The notes: generated by a model not told the origin, from the letters alone. 64,000 bases of DNA from Euonymus europaeus (GCA_963580455.1 OY756957.1:8933001-8997000), one strand, 5' to 3'. Shown: positions 11,320-22,972, numbered from the stretch's first letter. Translations and numbers: made by a program.

Positions 11320-12486
11320 TTAATCAAGACAAGTAGAGTTATTGATCAAGATAAGAATGAATAAAAGATTACCAGTGACTGTAGCAGTGGATGTGGAAAT
11401 GGCACTTTCTGTGATTGGCAGTGTAGCAAAAATTCTAAGATTTGGGGTTGGCACAAGAAAAAGCTTTCGATGTAGTCTAAACCACCAGGTGCAAAAATTA
11501 GTCGTAATGTTTCGATTATTTGGTGGAGACACTACAAAGTTGAAATTTTCCAACCTTCCATTTATTGCTAGAAGCCTGTTATTTCTACTATTTCTTTTGA
11601 TGAGACAACCTAGCATGGAGCATCAAAATCATGAAGATGGGACTAAATAATCCAGGCATTCCTTGAGTGAAGCCAAAATTTCTAGCCCAATATTCAGAGG
11701 TATACAGTTCAAATCCATGCATGAGATGTCTCGAATGAGAAAGAGTTGCACCAGCATAAAGATACGTTCTACTATGAAGTTGGCCAGGTGTCTTTGATAG
11801 GCAAGGTGTTTATATCAGATTCAAGGAAATCATGGGCTAAGTAATCAGGATCAAGGGTTTCATTGAGCAAGAAGAATAAGGTATCAGACTTATCAAATGG
11901 GAGATTGTACAGAGTGTTGAAAATTTCTTGAAAACAGTAATAGCTGGTGCAGGTCACAATTTATTCACTATAGGAGGATTAACTAGATGAAAGAATCCAA
12001 TCAGAAGCTCTAAATTTAGGTAAATAGTTAAAAGCCTAAAATGGAAGAAACTACAAGGATCCACTAATTTTGTTAGAGGCAGAGCAATGGAGAGATAAAA
12101 TCTAGCTAACATAATGGAACCTAATGCCACTGGTTGTGCACATGTAGGAGTTTGAGTAACCACTAAATATTCTTTATTAGGGTAAATAGCATGAACACAA
12201 AAAATTTACATCGACATGAGACATCAAAGAAACGTAATATATTATATGAGAGTTGATACAATCTCGGTGCAAAATCTTTGGGGCTTATGATATAAATTGC
12301 AGTTGAGCATAGCATCTTAGATTTACTATTGTGGTAAGATCTTTGGAGAAGGCTAGGTGCATCAATTCTGATCACAAGTAATCTTGTTAGTGCAACTATG
12401 TCCTTTAGGGTTATGGACATCATTCCACAATAGAAGAGGAAGGACTTGCAGGATCTTGACCAATAGCAGTTAAATACGTTCAACAA
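11320..12486 (-). pseudogene. Plant mobile domain (PMD) protein remnant, antisense to the Ty3 element
   Basis: On the minus strand, at least four frame-shifted pieces line up in the order of the aminotransferase-like plant mobile domain. The first reads FYCGMMSITLKDIVALTRLL, the domain's 'G.M.ITL.DV..L.GLP' signature. Next come FCVHAIYPNKEYLVVTQTP and then GSIMLARFYLSI, followed by FNTLYNLPFDKSDTLFFLL. Last is a C-terminal NRNITTNFCTWWFRL segment. Frameshifts near 12190 and 11955, plus stops near 11650, make it a pseudogene. PMD proteins occur as host genes (the MAIN family) and inside transposons; extra antisense frames between pol and the 3' LTR have been described for Tat-lineage Ty3 elements. 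Position and strand fit that arrangement. The biochemical role of PMD is not established. Confidence 0.6.
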
Positions 12487-13720
12487 GTTTTTTTTAAGGG
12501 CATTTTAGCTCTAGAAAGAGCTATCAGGAAATCTATGCTATAGTGATCCACATATTAGAGGAAAAAGGAGACAAACTTTCAATTCATTCTACCAAAATCT
12601 CAAGAGATTTGGTCCAAGAGCGATGCTTGATTATGGGTCAAATAACATAATGTTTGAAAGGTAGCTATGAAAAGTTATGGTAGTCTCAATAGTCATTGGT
12701 AGAAGGGTGTTAGTTTTGTAGCTCTTGCATAATGAAGACATTGTTATAAGGTTGATAGAGATGAAAGACTTTGGTTGTTGTTGATGAAGAGAATGGGGAG
12801 TTAACCTAAGGTTTCTCTTGGGTTAAATTGCTTTTAATTCAAGTTGAAGAGTGTGCGTATTAGAAAATGATTAGTCTAAAAAAATTGACTCGGCATTGAG
12901 TACAAGTCTTTTAAAATTCAAAGTGTCGGGATAGATGAAGAGTCCTCAGCTAACTTAATGCAAGGGGTGATGTTTATACCATATTTATGGTTGCAGAGAA
13001 TCCAGGCTATTAGATTATAGGTCATGAGTTTTCATTGTGTTTGGGTTCAGGTAAAGGCTTAACATCAAGAAGATCCGACCCAGGTTAAAGGCATTTTATA
13101 GTCTACCATGTGGCAAAATGGGTAGATGAATCTAGGCAAGGTGGCTACAATCACGAGACTGGTCTATCAAATTTAAATTTTAATCAACGGCTTTGGAGTT
13201 TTACATGGAGCTCATTTGGATATGGTGGAGGTGCCATATTTTTAGCTGGTTTGTTGAGAAAATATTGGTAGGTGTTGGATAGCAGATTTTGATCTTGCAT
13301 AGTTTCCTAATAGAAACGTGACTGCAGCCAGTATTTTGATTAAGGTAGCTATGTACTAGAGTAGTGGTCATATTTTTGGGTAGCATTATCATTAGGTATG
13401 AATAGTATAAAAAACAATGTAAGGGCCCCTTCTTTTCCATAGAAAAACAACTCCTAGGAGTATAAAAATTATATTGTTCCTCAAATTTCTTATACTTTTT
13501 AGTCATTACTTGTTTGATAAAGTGAATTCTAGTAAATCCAAAGTTTCCAGAGGTATTTGAAGTCTCTTTATATCTTTCACAATTGTTTGATTTGCAGTTA
13601 GATCAATTACAACACATCCACTTTACTTTGAGATTCACTGTAAGTCTCTCGTACACCTTATCGCAATGTCCAGGTTGCAACTTTGTTAAAGAGCCAGCAA
13701 CACATGCCAACAAGGAAAGA
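12487..13720. other. Non-coding stretch, nothing identified
   Basis: About 1.2 kb without a coherent gene. Its contents do not match other parts of this window that I could compare by eye. By position it could be the 3' part of the Tat-like element before the SIRE-like LTR begins at about 13721. Confidence 0.3.
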
Positions 13721-14091
13721 CGTTGGATTTTAAATCCCAAATGAGTATGAAAATTGTGAGATATTTCAATATATCTAGCTAAAGTAACCTCGAGGTGAGT
13801 TGAAGTAGATTACCTCGGGTCAAATTATGTTTGACATCACTTATTGACATGTAATTGCACACGTGTTGGTTAATTTAGTAATTCTTTACGTGTTGTTTAA
13901 TTTAGTAGTTATTTATTACTTTTATGACATGTTATTGCTGGAGTGTGCATGAGATAAACATAAAAATAGCTAGGAGTTTTTGCATAGCTACAAGTGCTAA
14001 GTTGTTGACTTTAATATAAGTTAAACTCCTATTGGTGCACTTGTTTTATAACACTTTTATTAGTTGTACATGTTTATTATAACACTGTTAT

Positions 14092-14360
14092 TGTTATAAA
14101 TATCCCACCTAATATGTATAATATCCTACCTAATATGTATAATATCCTACCTAATATGGATGACTCACATTATATATTACTAAATAGACATATATTTTTC
14201 TATATATATACATGCAAATGAATGAAAAGAATGAGATATTGGAGTGAATTTCCTTCTTCTTCCTTAGTTCTAAATCTTCTGTCTCTTATTCTCTCTTTCT
14301 ATTTGGAAGAAATTAAGTCATTTTTATTTCAACACTAGCAATTGTTATGTAATTTTAACA
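14092..14360 (+). repeat. 5' LTR of the nested copia element
   Basis: 269 bp, starts TGTTATAAATATCCC and ends TTTTAACA. Near its start are three imperfect tandem copies of about 21 bp (CCTACCTAATATGTATAATAT and variants). A TATA-rich run (ATATATATACATGC) near 14200 is the natural promoter candidate. The pyrimidine-rich second half would form the 5' leader. Confidence 0.92.
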
Positions 14361-14375
14361 CGTTATCAGCACGAG
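14361..14375 (+). other. Primer-binding region of the nested copia element
   Basis: CGTTATCAGCACGAG follows the 5' LTR directly. It differs from the usual TGGTATCAGAGC site, but I recall this string after the LTR in other plant copia elements, where an internal tRNA segment is thought to prime. The priming tRNA is not determined here. Confidence 0.5.
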
Positions 14376-14465
14376 TCTCTACTGCTGTTTTGAAAGCAAG
14401 CATCTCAGGTTGTAAGTAACAACTCCTCATATCTTTTTTTTCTTAGCTTCTTATAATATTTTATT

Positions 14466-15285
14466 ATGTCGAAGTTGAAAAGTTTAGAGTTTATGGCTCT
14501 TGATATTTCTGGAAGAAATTATCTATCATGGATTGTTGATGCCGAGACTCACTTGAAAGTTATTGGTCTTGATAACACCATTAAAAATGGAAATACCAAA
14601 TCCTAGAAGGATCAGGCGAAAACAATGATTTTCTTTCGTCACCACTTTTATAAGGAATTAAAAACTGAATACCTCATGGAGAAAAATCCTCTTCAGTAGT
14701 GGAATGATTAAAGGTAGAGGTATGAACACCAAAAGAATGTCATCCTCCCTAAAACTCGTTATGACTGAATGCACCTGAGGTTGCAAGATTACAAATTAGT
14801 CCAACAATGAGTTGTTAAAAAATCATCAATCTCGTCCTACTAGAAGTACACCGTTCCCTTAAGCGAATGTTGTGGTACAAAATAATCGAGGATGTGGACA
14901 TGGTGGAAGAAGAGGTCGAGGCCATGGTTATGGTCGTCAAAACCATGGAGGTAATTCTAGTTGTCATTCATACCACTGGAAGAGGTATGAGAACGAAACA
15001 AGTCAGGCAAATAAATTTTTTTCAAATAAACCCGAGAAGGGTAATGATGAAACTTGTTTCAGGTGTGGTGTTCAGGGGCATTGGTCACGTACCTGTCGTA
15101 CGCCTAGACATTTGGTGGATTTATATCAAGCATCAATAAAAGGAAAGAGCAAAGTGATGAAAACAAACTTTGCAAAAGTTGATGATAATAATGATGTTGA
15201 TAATTTCGATGATCTGGAAGATGTTGCGGATTTAACACATTTAGATGTTTCAGATTTCTTAGAAAATCCTGATATTTATAAATAA
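14466..15285 (+). pseudogene. copia gag (nucleocapsid), internally deleted
   Basis: Gag packages element RNA in virus-like particles. The ATG at 14466 opens the copia gag start (KSLEFMALDISGRNYLSW). A stop follows at about 14605, with more near 14700 and 14770. Near 14797 the sequence jumps from the mid-gag 'LQDYK' region to 'NNELLKNHQSRP', so about 90 residues expected in between are missing. The last third, 14872-15285, is open: a Gly/Arg/His-rich patch, the zinc knuckle CFRCGVQGHWSRTC (CX2CX4HX4C intact), and an acidic Asp-rich tail. No functional protein is expected. Confidence 0.85.
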
Positions 15286-15396
15286 GTTTATTTCTTTGTT
15301 AAGTTTAATTGTTGTGTTGTGTATTGAATTACAAGACATAAATTGTAGTATTTTATAAATATTATTTTGATAAGTTTAAAAACAAAGTTAAGTAAA

Positions 15397-15493
15397 AGTC
15401 CGAAACTACTAACGGTGGGTTCGATCCTCAAACCTTCTTTTTTATTCTATATTTTATTGGATCTCGGCACCACTCGGCCACCAGTCTCGGACT
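15397..15493 (-). other. tRNA-like hairpin in the gag-pol spacer
   Basis: Between gag and pol, 97 bp are bounded by inverted 10-bp arms that match at 9 of 10 positions (AGTCCGAAAC at 15397 and GTCTCGGACT at 15484). On the minus strand, TGGCCGAGTGG (15480-15470) fits a Pol III A box and GGATCGAACCC (15428-15418) fits a B box with one mismatch. The arms would act as an acceptor-like stem. It could be a tRNA-derived insertion or a small fold-back unit. I could not resolve a clean anticodon loop, so it is not called a tRNA gene. Confidence 0.4.
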
Positions 15494-15595
15494 TGTCAAA
15501 TTTATACGATTAATATAGTTATATACAATCTAATATTTATCTATGATACTTTTGGATTAATATTTGATAAATGTTATTTTGTTTTCTTTAGAAAT

Positions 15596-18500
15596 ATGGT
15601 AGACAAAGATATATGTTTAATTGATAGTGCAAAAACACACATTATCCTTAAACATAAGAAATATTTTCTACATTTAACATTGCTTGAAGCAAATGTTGAT
15701 ACCATCTCAGGCACATCAAAAATAGTTGAAGGCTCCGGAAGAGCTAATATCATATTGCCTAAAGGAACAAAGATATATATTGAGGAGGCATTGTATTCTC
15801 CAAAATCAAAAGGAAACTTATTGAGTTTCAAGGATATTCGTTACAATGGATATCATTTTGAGTCTAAAAGAGAAGGTAATAAAGATTACCTATATATTAC
15901 TTCTATCATTTCAAGCCAGAAGCTTGTACTATAAAAGTTTGTGGCATTCTCTTCAGGTTTATACCATGCAAGTATAAAATGGATTGAAACGCATGTTGTG
16001 ATGCACCAGAAGTGTCCTGATTCAAAAGAATCTATATTTTGGCATGATCGCCTTGGTCACCGAGGTTCTACCATGATGCGTAAAATAATTGAAAATACAA
16101 ATGGACATCAATTAAGAAATCAAAAGTTTCTTTTACCTAAAGATCACTTGTGTGTTGCATGTTCACAAGGAAAATTAATTGTGAGACCGCCTACCCTGAA
16201 GATAGGTGTAGAATCTCCTAACTTTCTGCAACGTATTCATGGAGGTATATGTAGACCTATTCATCCATCATGCAAACCATTGTGTTACTATATGGTTCTA
16301 ATAGATGCATCATCTAAATGGTCACATGTATGTTTATTATCTACTCGAAATGTTGCATTTGCTAGAGTCTTAGCTCAAATTATTCATTTACATGCACAAT
16401 TTCCTGATTATCCTATTAAGTCTGTCCGACTGGATAATGTTGGTGAATTTACTTCTCAATCATTTAAGATTATTGCATGTCATTAGGTATAGATGTTGAA
16501 CATCCTATTCCACATACTTATACTTAAAATGGTTTAGCAGAGTCATTAATAAAGCGTGTTAAGTTGATTGCTAGACCGATGCTTTTGAAAATTAAATTAC
16601 CTTTTGATGCTTGGGGACATGCCATATTACATGTTGCATCACTAATTCGAGTTAGACCTCTTGCTCATCATTCATATTCACCTTTACAACTGGTATTAGG
16701 TCATCAACCTAGTATTTCACATTTTCGTATTTTTGGTTGTGTTGTTTATGTTCCTATTTCACCTCCAAAATGCACTAAGATGGGACCACAACGTGAACTT
16801 GGTATTTATGTCGGGTTTGATTCGCCTTCTATTATTAGATATGTTGAACCACTAACTGATGATGTTTTCAAAGCTAGGTTTGCAGATTGTCACTTTGATG
16901 AATCTATTTTTGCTCCTTTAGGAAGCAAAAATTCTCAGCATCATAAACATGATGATATTTCTTGGAACACTATGACACAATCTCATTTTGATCCACGGAC
17001 AAAATAGTGTGATCTTGAAGTTCAAAAAATTGTTCATTTACAGGGTATGGCTAGTCAATTACCTGATGCATTTAATGATACTTACAAAAATTTTACAGTC
17101 ACATATTCCTGCTAGAAATTCTACTGCACGTATCAATGTCCCTGAAGGAAAAACACCAAGTGATGAATTAAAACCACGTAAAAAATGTGGAAGACCACAG
17201 GGAGCTAGAGCTAGATTTCCAAGAAAGAGAATTGTCCAAATTCCTACCAAAACTCTAGCAGAGCATACTCCAAAAGAGCATATGTCTCCTATAGAGAATA
17301 CTCTTGAAGATAATACACTTACTGAATCTCAACCTTCTAGAAAAATATATCTTGAAGAGATACATGTACCTATTGATGAGAATAATGAGCGCTCAATAAC
17401 TGATGAAAGAAGTTGGGATAGAAGTAAGATTATTGTAGACAATATGTTTGCATATACAGTTGCTACTGACATTACCAGAAGTAATGAGGATCCTGAACCT
17501 AAATCAGTTGATGAATGTCGACATTGAAGTGATTGGCCTAAATGGAAAGAAGCTATGACAACTGAATTAAATTCTCTATCAAAAAAAGAAGTTTTTGGAC
17601 CTGTAGTCCAGACACCAGAAGGTGTTCACCTAGTAGGATTCAAATGGGTGTTTGTTTGCAAGCGAAATGAGAATAATGAAATTACTCGTTATAAAGCAAG
17701 ACTTGTTGCACAAGGTTTCTCACAAAGATCTGGAATTGATTATGATGAAACATATTCTCTTGTCATGGATGGCATGACTTTTAGCTTTTTAATTGGTCTA
17801 ACAGTCGTTGAACGACTGACTATGCGTCTTATGGACGTAGTAACAGTTTATCTATATGGATCGCTAGATAGTGAAATTTATATGAAAATCCCTGAAGGAT
17901 TTCGGTTGCCTGAGGCAAAGCCTAAATGATTATATTTCATCAAACTTCAGTGTTCACTATATGGATTAAAACAATCCGGGCGTATATGATACAATTGATT
18001 AAGTGAATACCTTATCAGAGAAGGGTTTACAAATTATCCGATTTGTCCATGCTTATTTATTAAAAGGTCAGAATATGGATTTGTTATAATCACTATTTAT
18101 GTTGATGATTTAAATTTAGTTGGGATTCCTGAAGAGCTCACTAAAGCTGCTGATTATTTAAAGGCAGATTTTGAGATGAAAGATCTAGGACAGACAAAAT
18201 ATTGTCTTGATCTTCAGTTCGAACATTTACATAATGGTATCTTTCTTCATTAATCTACCTATACTGAAAAGGTATTAAAACAGTTCTACATGGATAAAGT
18301 ACATCCTTTGAGTTCTCCAATGGTAGTTCGTTCACTTGATGTTAAGAAAGACCCATTTCGACCCCAAGATGAGGGAGAGATATTACTTGGTCCAGAAGTA
18401 CCATATTTGAGTGCAATTGGATCTTTGATGTATTAAGCCAATTGTACTAGGCCAGATATTGCATTTGCTGTGAATTTATTGGCCAAGTATAGTTTTGCTC

Positions 18501-19087
18501 CTACTCGATGTCATTGGAATGGAGTTAAATATATTCTGTGTTATCTGCGAGATACAATCGACTTGGGTTTATTCTACTCATCAGATCTCAAGTCTTAGTT
18601 GGTTGGATATGCAGATGCCGATTATTTATCTAATCCTCATAATGCCAAGTCTCAGACTGGCTACGTATTTCTTTTTGGAAATACTGTTATTTCTTGGAAA
18701 TCAGTTAGGCAAACACTCACAGCAACTTCTTCCAATCATTTTGAGATAGTAGCGATTTACGAAGCTAGTTGGGAATTCATATGGCTAAGAGGAATGATTT
18801 CTTATATTCAGGAGAGGTGTGGATTACAATCTGTTAAAAGTATCCCAACGGTAGTCTATGAAGACAATGTTGCTTGTATAGCTCAGCTCCGCAGAGGATA
18901 CATAAAAGAAGACAGGACTAAACACATCTCCCCAAATTTCTTCAATACACATGAACTCCAGAAGAGTGGTAATATTGATGTTCAACAGATTTGTTCTTGT
19001 GATAATCTGACAGATTTATTCACTAAGGCGTTACCACCGGCAATATTCAAGAAGTTAGTCTATGACATTGGTATGCGGCAACTTTAA
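15596..19087 (+). pseudogene. copia pol polyprotein (protease, integrase, RT, RNase H), disrupted
   Basis: The protease region (15596-15934) carries the active-site variant DSAKTH. After a stop at 15932, the pre-integrase motif WHDRLGHRGSTMMRK and the integrase core follow to 17007. A frameshift lies near 16480 and another between 17000 and 17100. Reverse transcriptase runs from about 17530 with FKWVFVCKRNE and RYKARLVAQGFSQ, and its catalytic motif is intact at about 18095 (IYVDDLNLVG). RNase H (18599-19087) reads GYADADYLSNP and ends DLFTKALPP...MRQL. Nonsense codons also occur at 17525, 17927, about 18250, 18435 and 18596. The normal product is a single polyprotein of about 1,200 residues that replicates the element in cytoplasmic particles; this copy cannot make it. 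Confidence 0.92.
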
Positions 19088-19137
19088 TGTCTTCTTGAAT
19101 CAGGGGGAGTAAAAATGTGAAGATAGTGGTATTGATT

Positions 19138-19313
19138 GTACTATTTTTCCTTCGACTAATGATTTTTCCCACAGGGTTTTCCTTGGCAAGGTTTTAACGA
19201 GGCAATCTTCTCACGGATCTCCCTAAGTTACTAAACAAGAATGGCGTACTCTTTTTCCTTCACTAAGGTTTTTATCCCACTGAGTGTTTCCTTCGTAAGG
19301 TTTTAATGAGGCA
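19138..19313 (+). repeat. Duplicated 67-bp motif in the copia 3' region
   Basis: Two diverged copies lie at 19138-19204 and 19246-19313, each with GTACT...TTTTTCCTTC, then TTTT.TCCCAC, then TTTCCTT.G.AAGGTTTTAA.GAGGCA. They sit between the pol stop and the 3' LTR, after a GGGGGAGT purine tract at 19103. Their role is unknown; a conserved RNA or polypurine-tract context is possible. Confidence 0.7.
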
Positions 19314-19346
19314 TATTCTTCGTATATGTGGTCATCCAAGAGGGAG

Positions 19347-19617
19347 TGTTATAAATATCCAACCTAATATGTATAATATCCTACCTAATATATATAATAT
19401 CCTACCTAATATGGATGACTCACATTATATATTACTAAATATAGACATATATTTTTCTATATATATACATGCAAACGAATGAAGAGAATGAGATATTGGA
19501 GTGAATTTCCATCTTCTTCCTTAGTTCTAAATCTTTTGTCTCTTATTCTCTCTTTCTATTTGGAAGAAATTAAGTCATTGTTATTTCAACACTAGCAATT
19601 GTTATTTAATTTCAACA
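19347..19617 (+). repeat. 3' LTR of the nested copia element
   Basis: 271 bp, starts TGTTATAAATATCCA and ends ATTTCAACA. It aligns end to end with 14092-14360, with nine substitutions and one 2-bp insertion. A purine tract (AAGAGGGAG) lies immediately before it. Confidence 0.92.
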
Positions 19618-20129
19618 GTTATTAGTATTTTACTTTATCTTGGATTGCTCGATAGGATAATTTATTCTTATCTTGACTTTATAAAGCTCACGACATCATT
19701 CCACCAAGAACAATCCAAAGCAAAGCACAAGGGTTGCACCCAAAATACATTGAGCTACGCATTTTGTTTATTCTCTCTTGTAGTCATTATTGTAAGTGTG
19801 AGATGATTACTGATAGTCAATAGAGGTTTGTTTAGCAGTGAGAGTTTCATATTTCCATCTTTTTGGAAGTGAAGTCTTTTGGGGGTGACAAAAATAAACT
19901 CATCCTTAGTGGGTCGATGGGTTCAAAACATGCACTAAACACGATGTAAAAGTAAGGTCTTTAGATCAAAGATAATGTTCTAATCTTGGTTCATTTTAGT
20001 GGATTGTTTTGAAAGATTTTTCTCATGTTGTGTTTCCTCAAAAAAATGACGACATTCTTATTTACTTTACATAATTACATTCCATATTTTGTCACTATTG
20101 TTTGTGGTAATGTAAACCAAAATTTCATT

Positions 20130-20141
20130 TGGTATCAGAGC
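20130..20141 (+). other. Primer-binding site, SIRE-like element copy 1
   Basis: TGGTATCAGAGC lies two bases after the LTR end. This is the standard plant copia site complementary to the 3' end of initiator methionine tRNA. The gag ATG follows at 20152. Confidence 0.85.
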
Positions 20142-20151
20142 GGGTGTCAAC

Positions 20152-21928
20152 ATGGAAACTAGAATGAATCAAATACGACATTTCGACGAATCTAATTACT
20201 CTTATTCGAAGGCACGAATGAGAGCTTACTTGAAATTTATAGATGAGCGGGTTTGGCTATTAGTTGTACAAGGTCACAATGCTCCAACTGTTGTTGATTA
20301 TGATAATGTAGGTTGGAACAACAAGACAATCAATGCTTTATTCTTAGCTTTGACAATTGATGAGTTTCATAAAATTTCACACTGTGAAATTGCTCAAGGA
20401 GCTTGGGATTTACTTAAGGTAACTCATAAAGGAACAATTACTGTCAAACTTACAAAATTGCAGCAACTAACAACCATGTTTAAAAATCTAAGAATGGAAG
20501 AAAATGAAAGCTTGGATGAATTCTATGCTAAGTTATGTGACATTTCTAATTCATCATTGACACTTGGTGAACCCATCGAAGAGAACAAAAAAATTGATGT
20601 GATAAAGGTTGAGAAATTGGTAGGCTCATAACAAAACCTATGACATAAACTTCTTGTCTCAACCAAAAAAAAAAAGAAACTAAAGTTATTACTCTAAAGT
20701 CAACTTGTGATTCTAATGAAGTTCTTGATGAGTTTTCATTACTCACAAAGAATTTTAAGATTTTTTTAAAGAATAGGAAGGCCAAAGAGTTCAAAAAGGA
20801 TGAATCCTCAACATCCAATACAAAGAAGGTTGAGAAGTCTGGTAAGGACTATAAAACTGTTAAGTGTTTTGATTGTCAAGATTTTGGTCATTTTTCACAA
20901 GAATATGTAAACAAGAAAAATATACAAATGATATATCAAATGGCCTTCGATGATTAAATGAAACAAGATTCAGATTTTTAGTCTAAAGAATAAAAAAATT
21001 GGAGGATTCAGTTGCATTTCCAGTGGTATCCTCATACATGGAAATCCAGTCTAGCTCTGATGATAGTGATTCAAAACTAGATATGTGTGAACTTCAAGTG
21101 ACATACAATAATCTTTTTGAGAAGTGTGTCTAGGGCAAGAAAAAGAAGCTGAAACTTATCAAAGAAAATTAGCTACTGACTAAATTTCTGAATGAAGCAA
21201 AAGGTAAAATCAAGGAATTGCAATAAGAAATTTCAGATCTTCAATTTCTCTGTCCATCTGAGATAGCCTACAATATAACCTACCTCATTGAGATAAAGCG
21301 AAAGGAGAACATATGCTAAGATATGAAAAATTAGAGAGTTCTAAGACTGGTTCTTATACACATCCTCTCCAAATTTCATGAAATTTGTACCTTCTTCATC
21401 CAAAACTTTGGAATAAGAAGAGAAGATGCCCATCATTCCAAAGAAGGTAAATATGCAAGGTAATAGATCTCCTTCATATCAATGTTGTAGGACTGTTCAA
21501 TCATTCTTTGAAAGACATCATAGTCAAAGAAATAGTCTTGTTAAGTTCATATTTGTGTGTCATTTTTTAGGGTATCAAAGGTCTCATACATACTTATTGT
21601 CACAAATTACATGGTCTACCTAAATCATATATTTTAAAAAAAAACTAATTCATTGTTGACTCAAAAGAAGTTTCTCCAAAATAGGATTGCTCCACTTGCT
21701 GAAAAGTAAGAATGTGTTCCAAAGAAATTACATGATGAGAATCAACATCCAAAGACTCCTAATTACAAGAAATTTTGTGTCAAAAAATCAAATTTGAAAT
21801 GTATATTGGTGCATACTAGTTTAAGTGCTTTTATGGAAAATTATTGATACTTAGACCGTGGATGTTCTTATCACATGAGCAGTATTAAAACATTAATTTC
21901 ATCTTTCGAAAAATATGATAAGGACTAG
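20152..21928 (+). pseudogene. SIRE-like gag and protease start, 3'-truncated
   Basis: The first 159 codons (20152-20631) are open, from the METRMNQIRHFDESNYSY start through NALFLALTIDEFHKISHCEI to LDEFYAKLCDISNSSLTLGE, a typical SIRE/Maximus-type gag. After that the frame breaks. A zinc knuckle at about 20860 reads CFDCQDFGHFSQEY, so the last Cys is Tyr. The protease site follows at about 21850 as YLDRGCSYH, where Asp-Arg-Gly replaces Asp-Ser-Gly. Similarity stops abruptly near 21928, and integrase, reverse transcriptase and the 3' LTR are absent. Comparison with the copy at 52.3-56.5 kb supports this reading. Confidence 0.8.
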
Positions 21929-22972
21929 TATATCCTCCATTTCATTGAACTGCTCTTCCGAACAAACTATTCATCCTCCATAGATATGTTATGCATAACA
22001 CCACAAATAATACGACTGAATGAATGAAGAGAATTTTTTTTTGACTGAATATTGCCTTGGTGTTATGTTGTGTGCTTTTTATAAACATAGACAATGTATG
22101 TGGTTGAGAATGTAAGTAGATATGTGTCCATCTACCATAGTTACTCTTTTTCGATCAAACTACAGTATAGTGACAACATCTTTTGTCTTTCCTCCTAATA
22201 AGTAACTAATGGTTTGGTGGGTCGATAATAATTCTGTGAAGATGTTATTGGCATTAAATTTGTAAATCAATCTTTACAATGTAAATAAAGTTGTCTAAAA
22301 CAACATGGAAAAAAAATTCCAAAAGAAAAAAAATCAAGTGCTTCAAAGTTTGTACCATTGTCTTCCTTGCCTAGCACCAAGGGAAGAGTAATTTTGACAT
22401 ACAAAAAAGAGATCAAAGAAGCTTCTTTAAGATGAGGACCAGTGACACCACATCGTTTACTAACTTGCAATTGCCACAAATCCCACCCCGCTACTACACC
22501 AACGGATCTCGTGCACAGCTCCCTGGAAATCGCCACAAGATCCAATTCTCAGTCTAGGTCGTGATCTAGCCCTCTACTTGATTCTAGTAAAAGGAATCAA
22601 CATAATATCTTAATAGAGGTGGGAGGAGCAGGGGAATACGTATGCCACCAACCTATGTTGCTTGGGTTCTTCATTGTCTATTGTCATCGAGACAACAAAG
22701 AAAAAATAGAGAAGACATCGACAGACGGGACTAGGGTTGAAGAAGAAGAGGAGACGCAAGAATGAGCCGTTTAATAGATAGGGTGAAGGGGTGTTCATAG
22801 AGAGCATCTTTTTTAACGAAATTGGAATGAGCTAAGTAAATGATGATATGTCACTAGTCCCATCCTTCATTAAAGATTCACAAGTTATCTTCTTTTTTTC
22901 CTGGGAACAATCTTTTAGAATAATCATTTTTCATACTGAAAAAGAAAGTATGAAAACAACTTTCTCGAAATA
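21929..22972. other. Unassigned spacer, no gene seen
   Basis: About 1 kb between the truncated SIRE-like copy and the next copia LTR. Open frames are short and have no recognisable motif. Base content at 22480-22760 is less AT-rich than its surroundings. It may be an older flank or an unrecognised repeat. Confidence 0.3.

Larger units (their letters stand above)
14092..19617 (+). mobile_element. Complete but dead Ty1/copia element nested in the SIRE-like LTR
   Basis: Full structure: 5' LTR 14092-14360, primer region at 14361, gag, pol, a purine-rich tract (CAAGAGGGAG) before the 3' LTR, and 3' LTR 19347-19617. Identical 5-bp repeats GTTAT flank it (14087-14091 and 19618-19622). Its length is 5,526 bp. 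By eye the LTRs differ at nine substitutions and one 2-bp indel over about 270 bp, so the insertion is fairly young. It is nevertheless dead: gag has a large deletion, and pol has several stops and at least two frameshifts. Domain order is gag, protease, integrase, reverse transcriptase, RNase H, the Ty1/copia order. Confidence 0.93.
13721..20127 (+). mobile_element. SIRE-like copia 5' LTR, split by a nested copia element
   Basis: LTR sequence runs from about 13721 to 14091 and resumes at 19618 to 20127. Joined, it is about 876 bp after removing the duplicated target. The end (AATTTCA at 20127) is followed two bases later by the primer site TGGTATCAGAGC. The start (GTTGGATTTTAAATCCC) and the next block (TGAAAATTGTG...AAGTAACCT) match the LTR at 51516 and 61590, so all belong to one family. 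The first base of TG seems mutated to C. The element is 3'-truncated near 21928, so no second LTR or flanking target duplication can be checked. Confidence 0.7.

Noticed and set aside
15417..15427. B-box-like GGGTTCGATCC on the plus strand
   Set aside because: As a plus-strand tRNA the A box would have to lie upstream, but the A-box-like sequence is downstream on the other strand; the minus-strand reading fits better.
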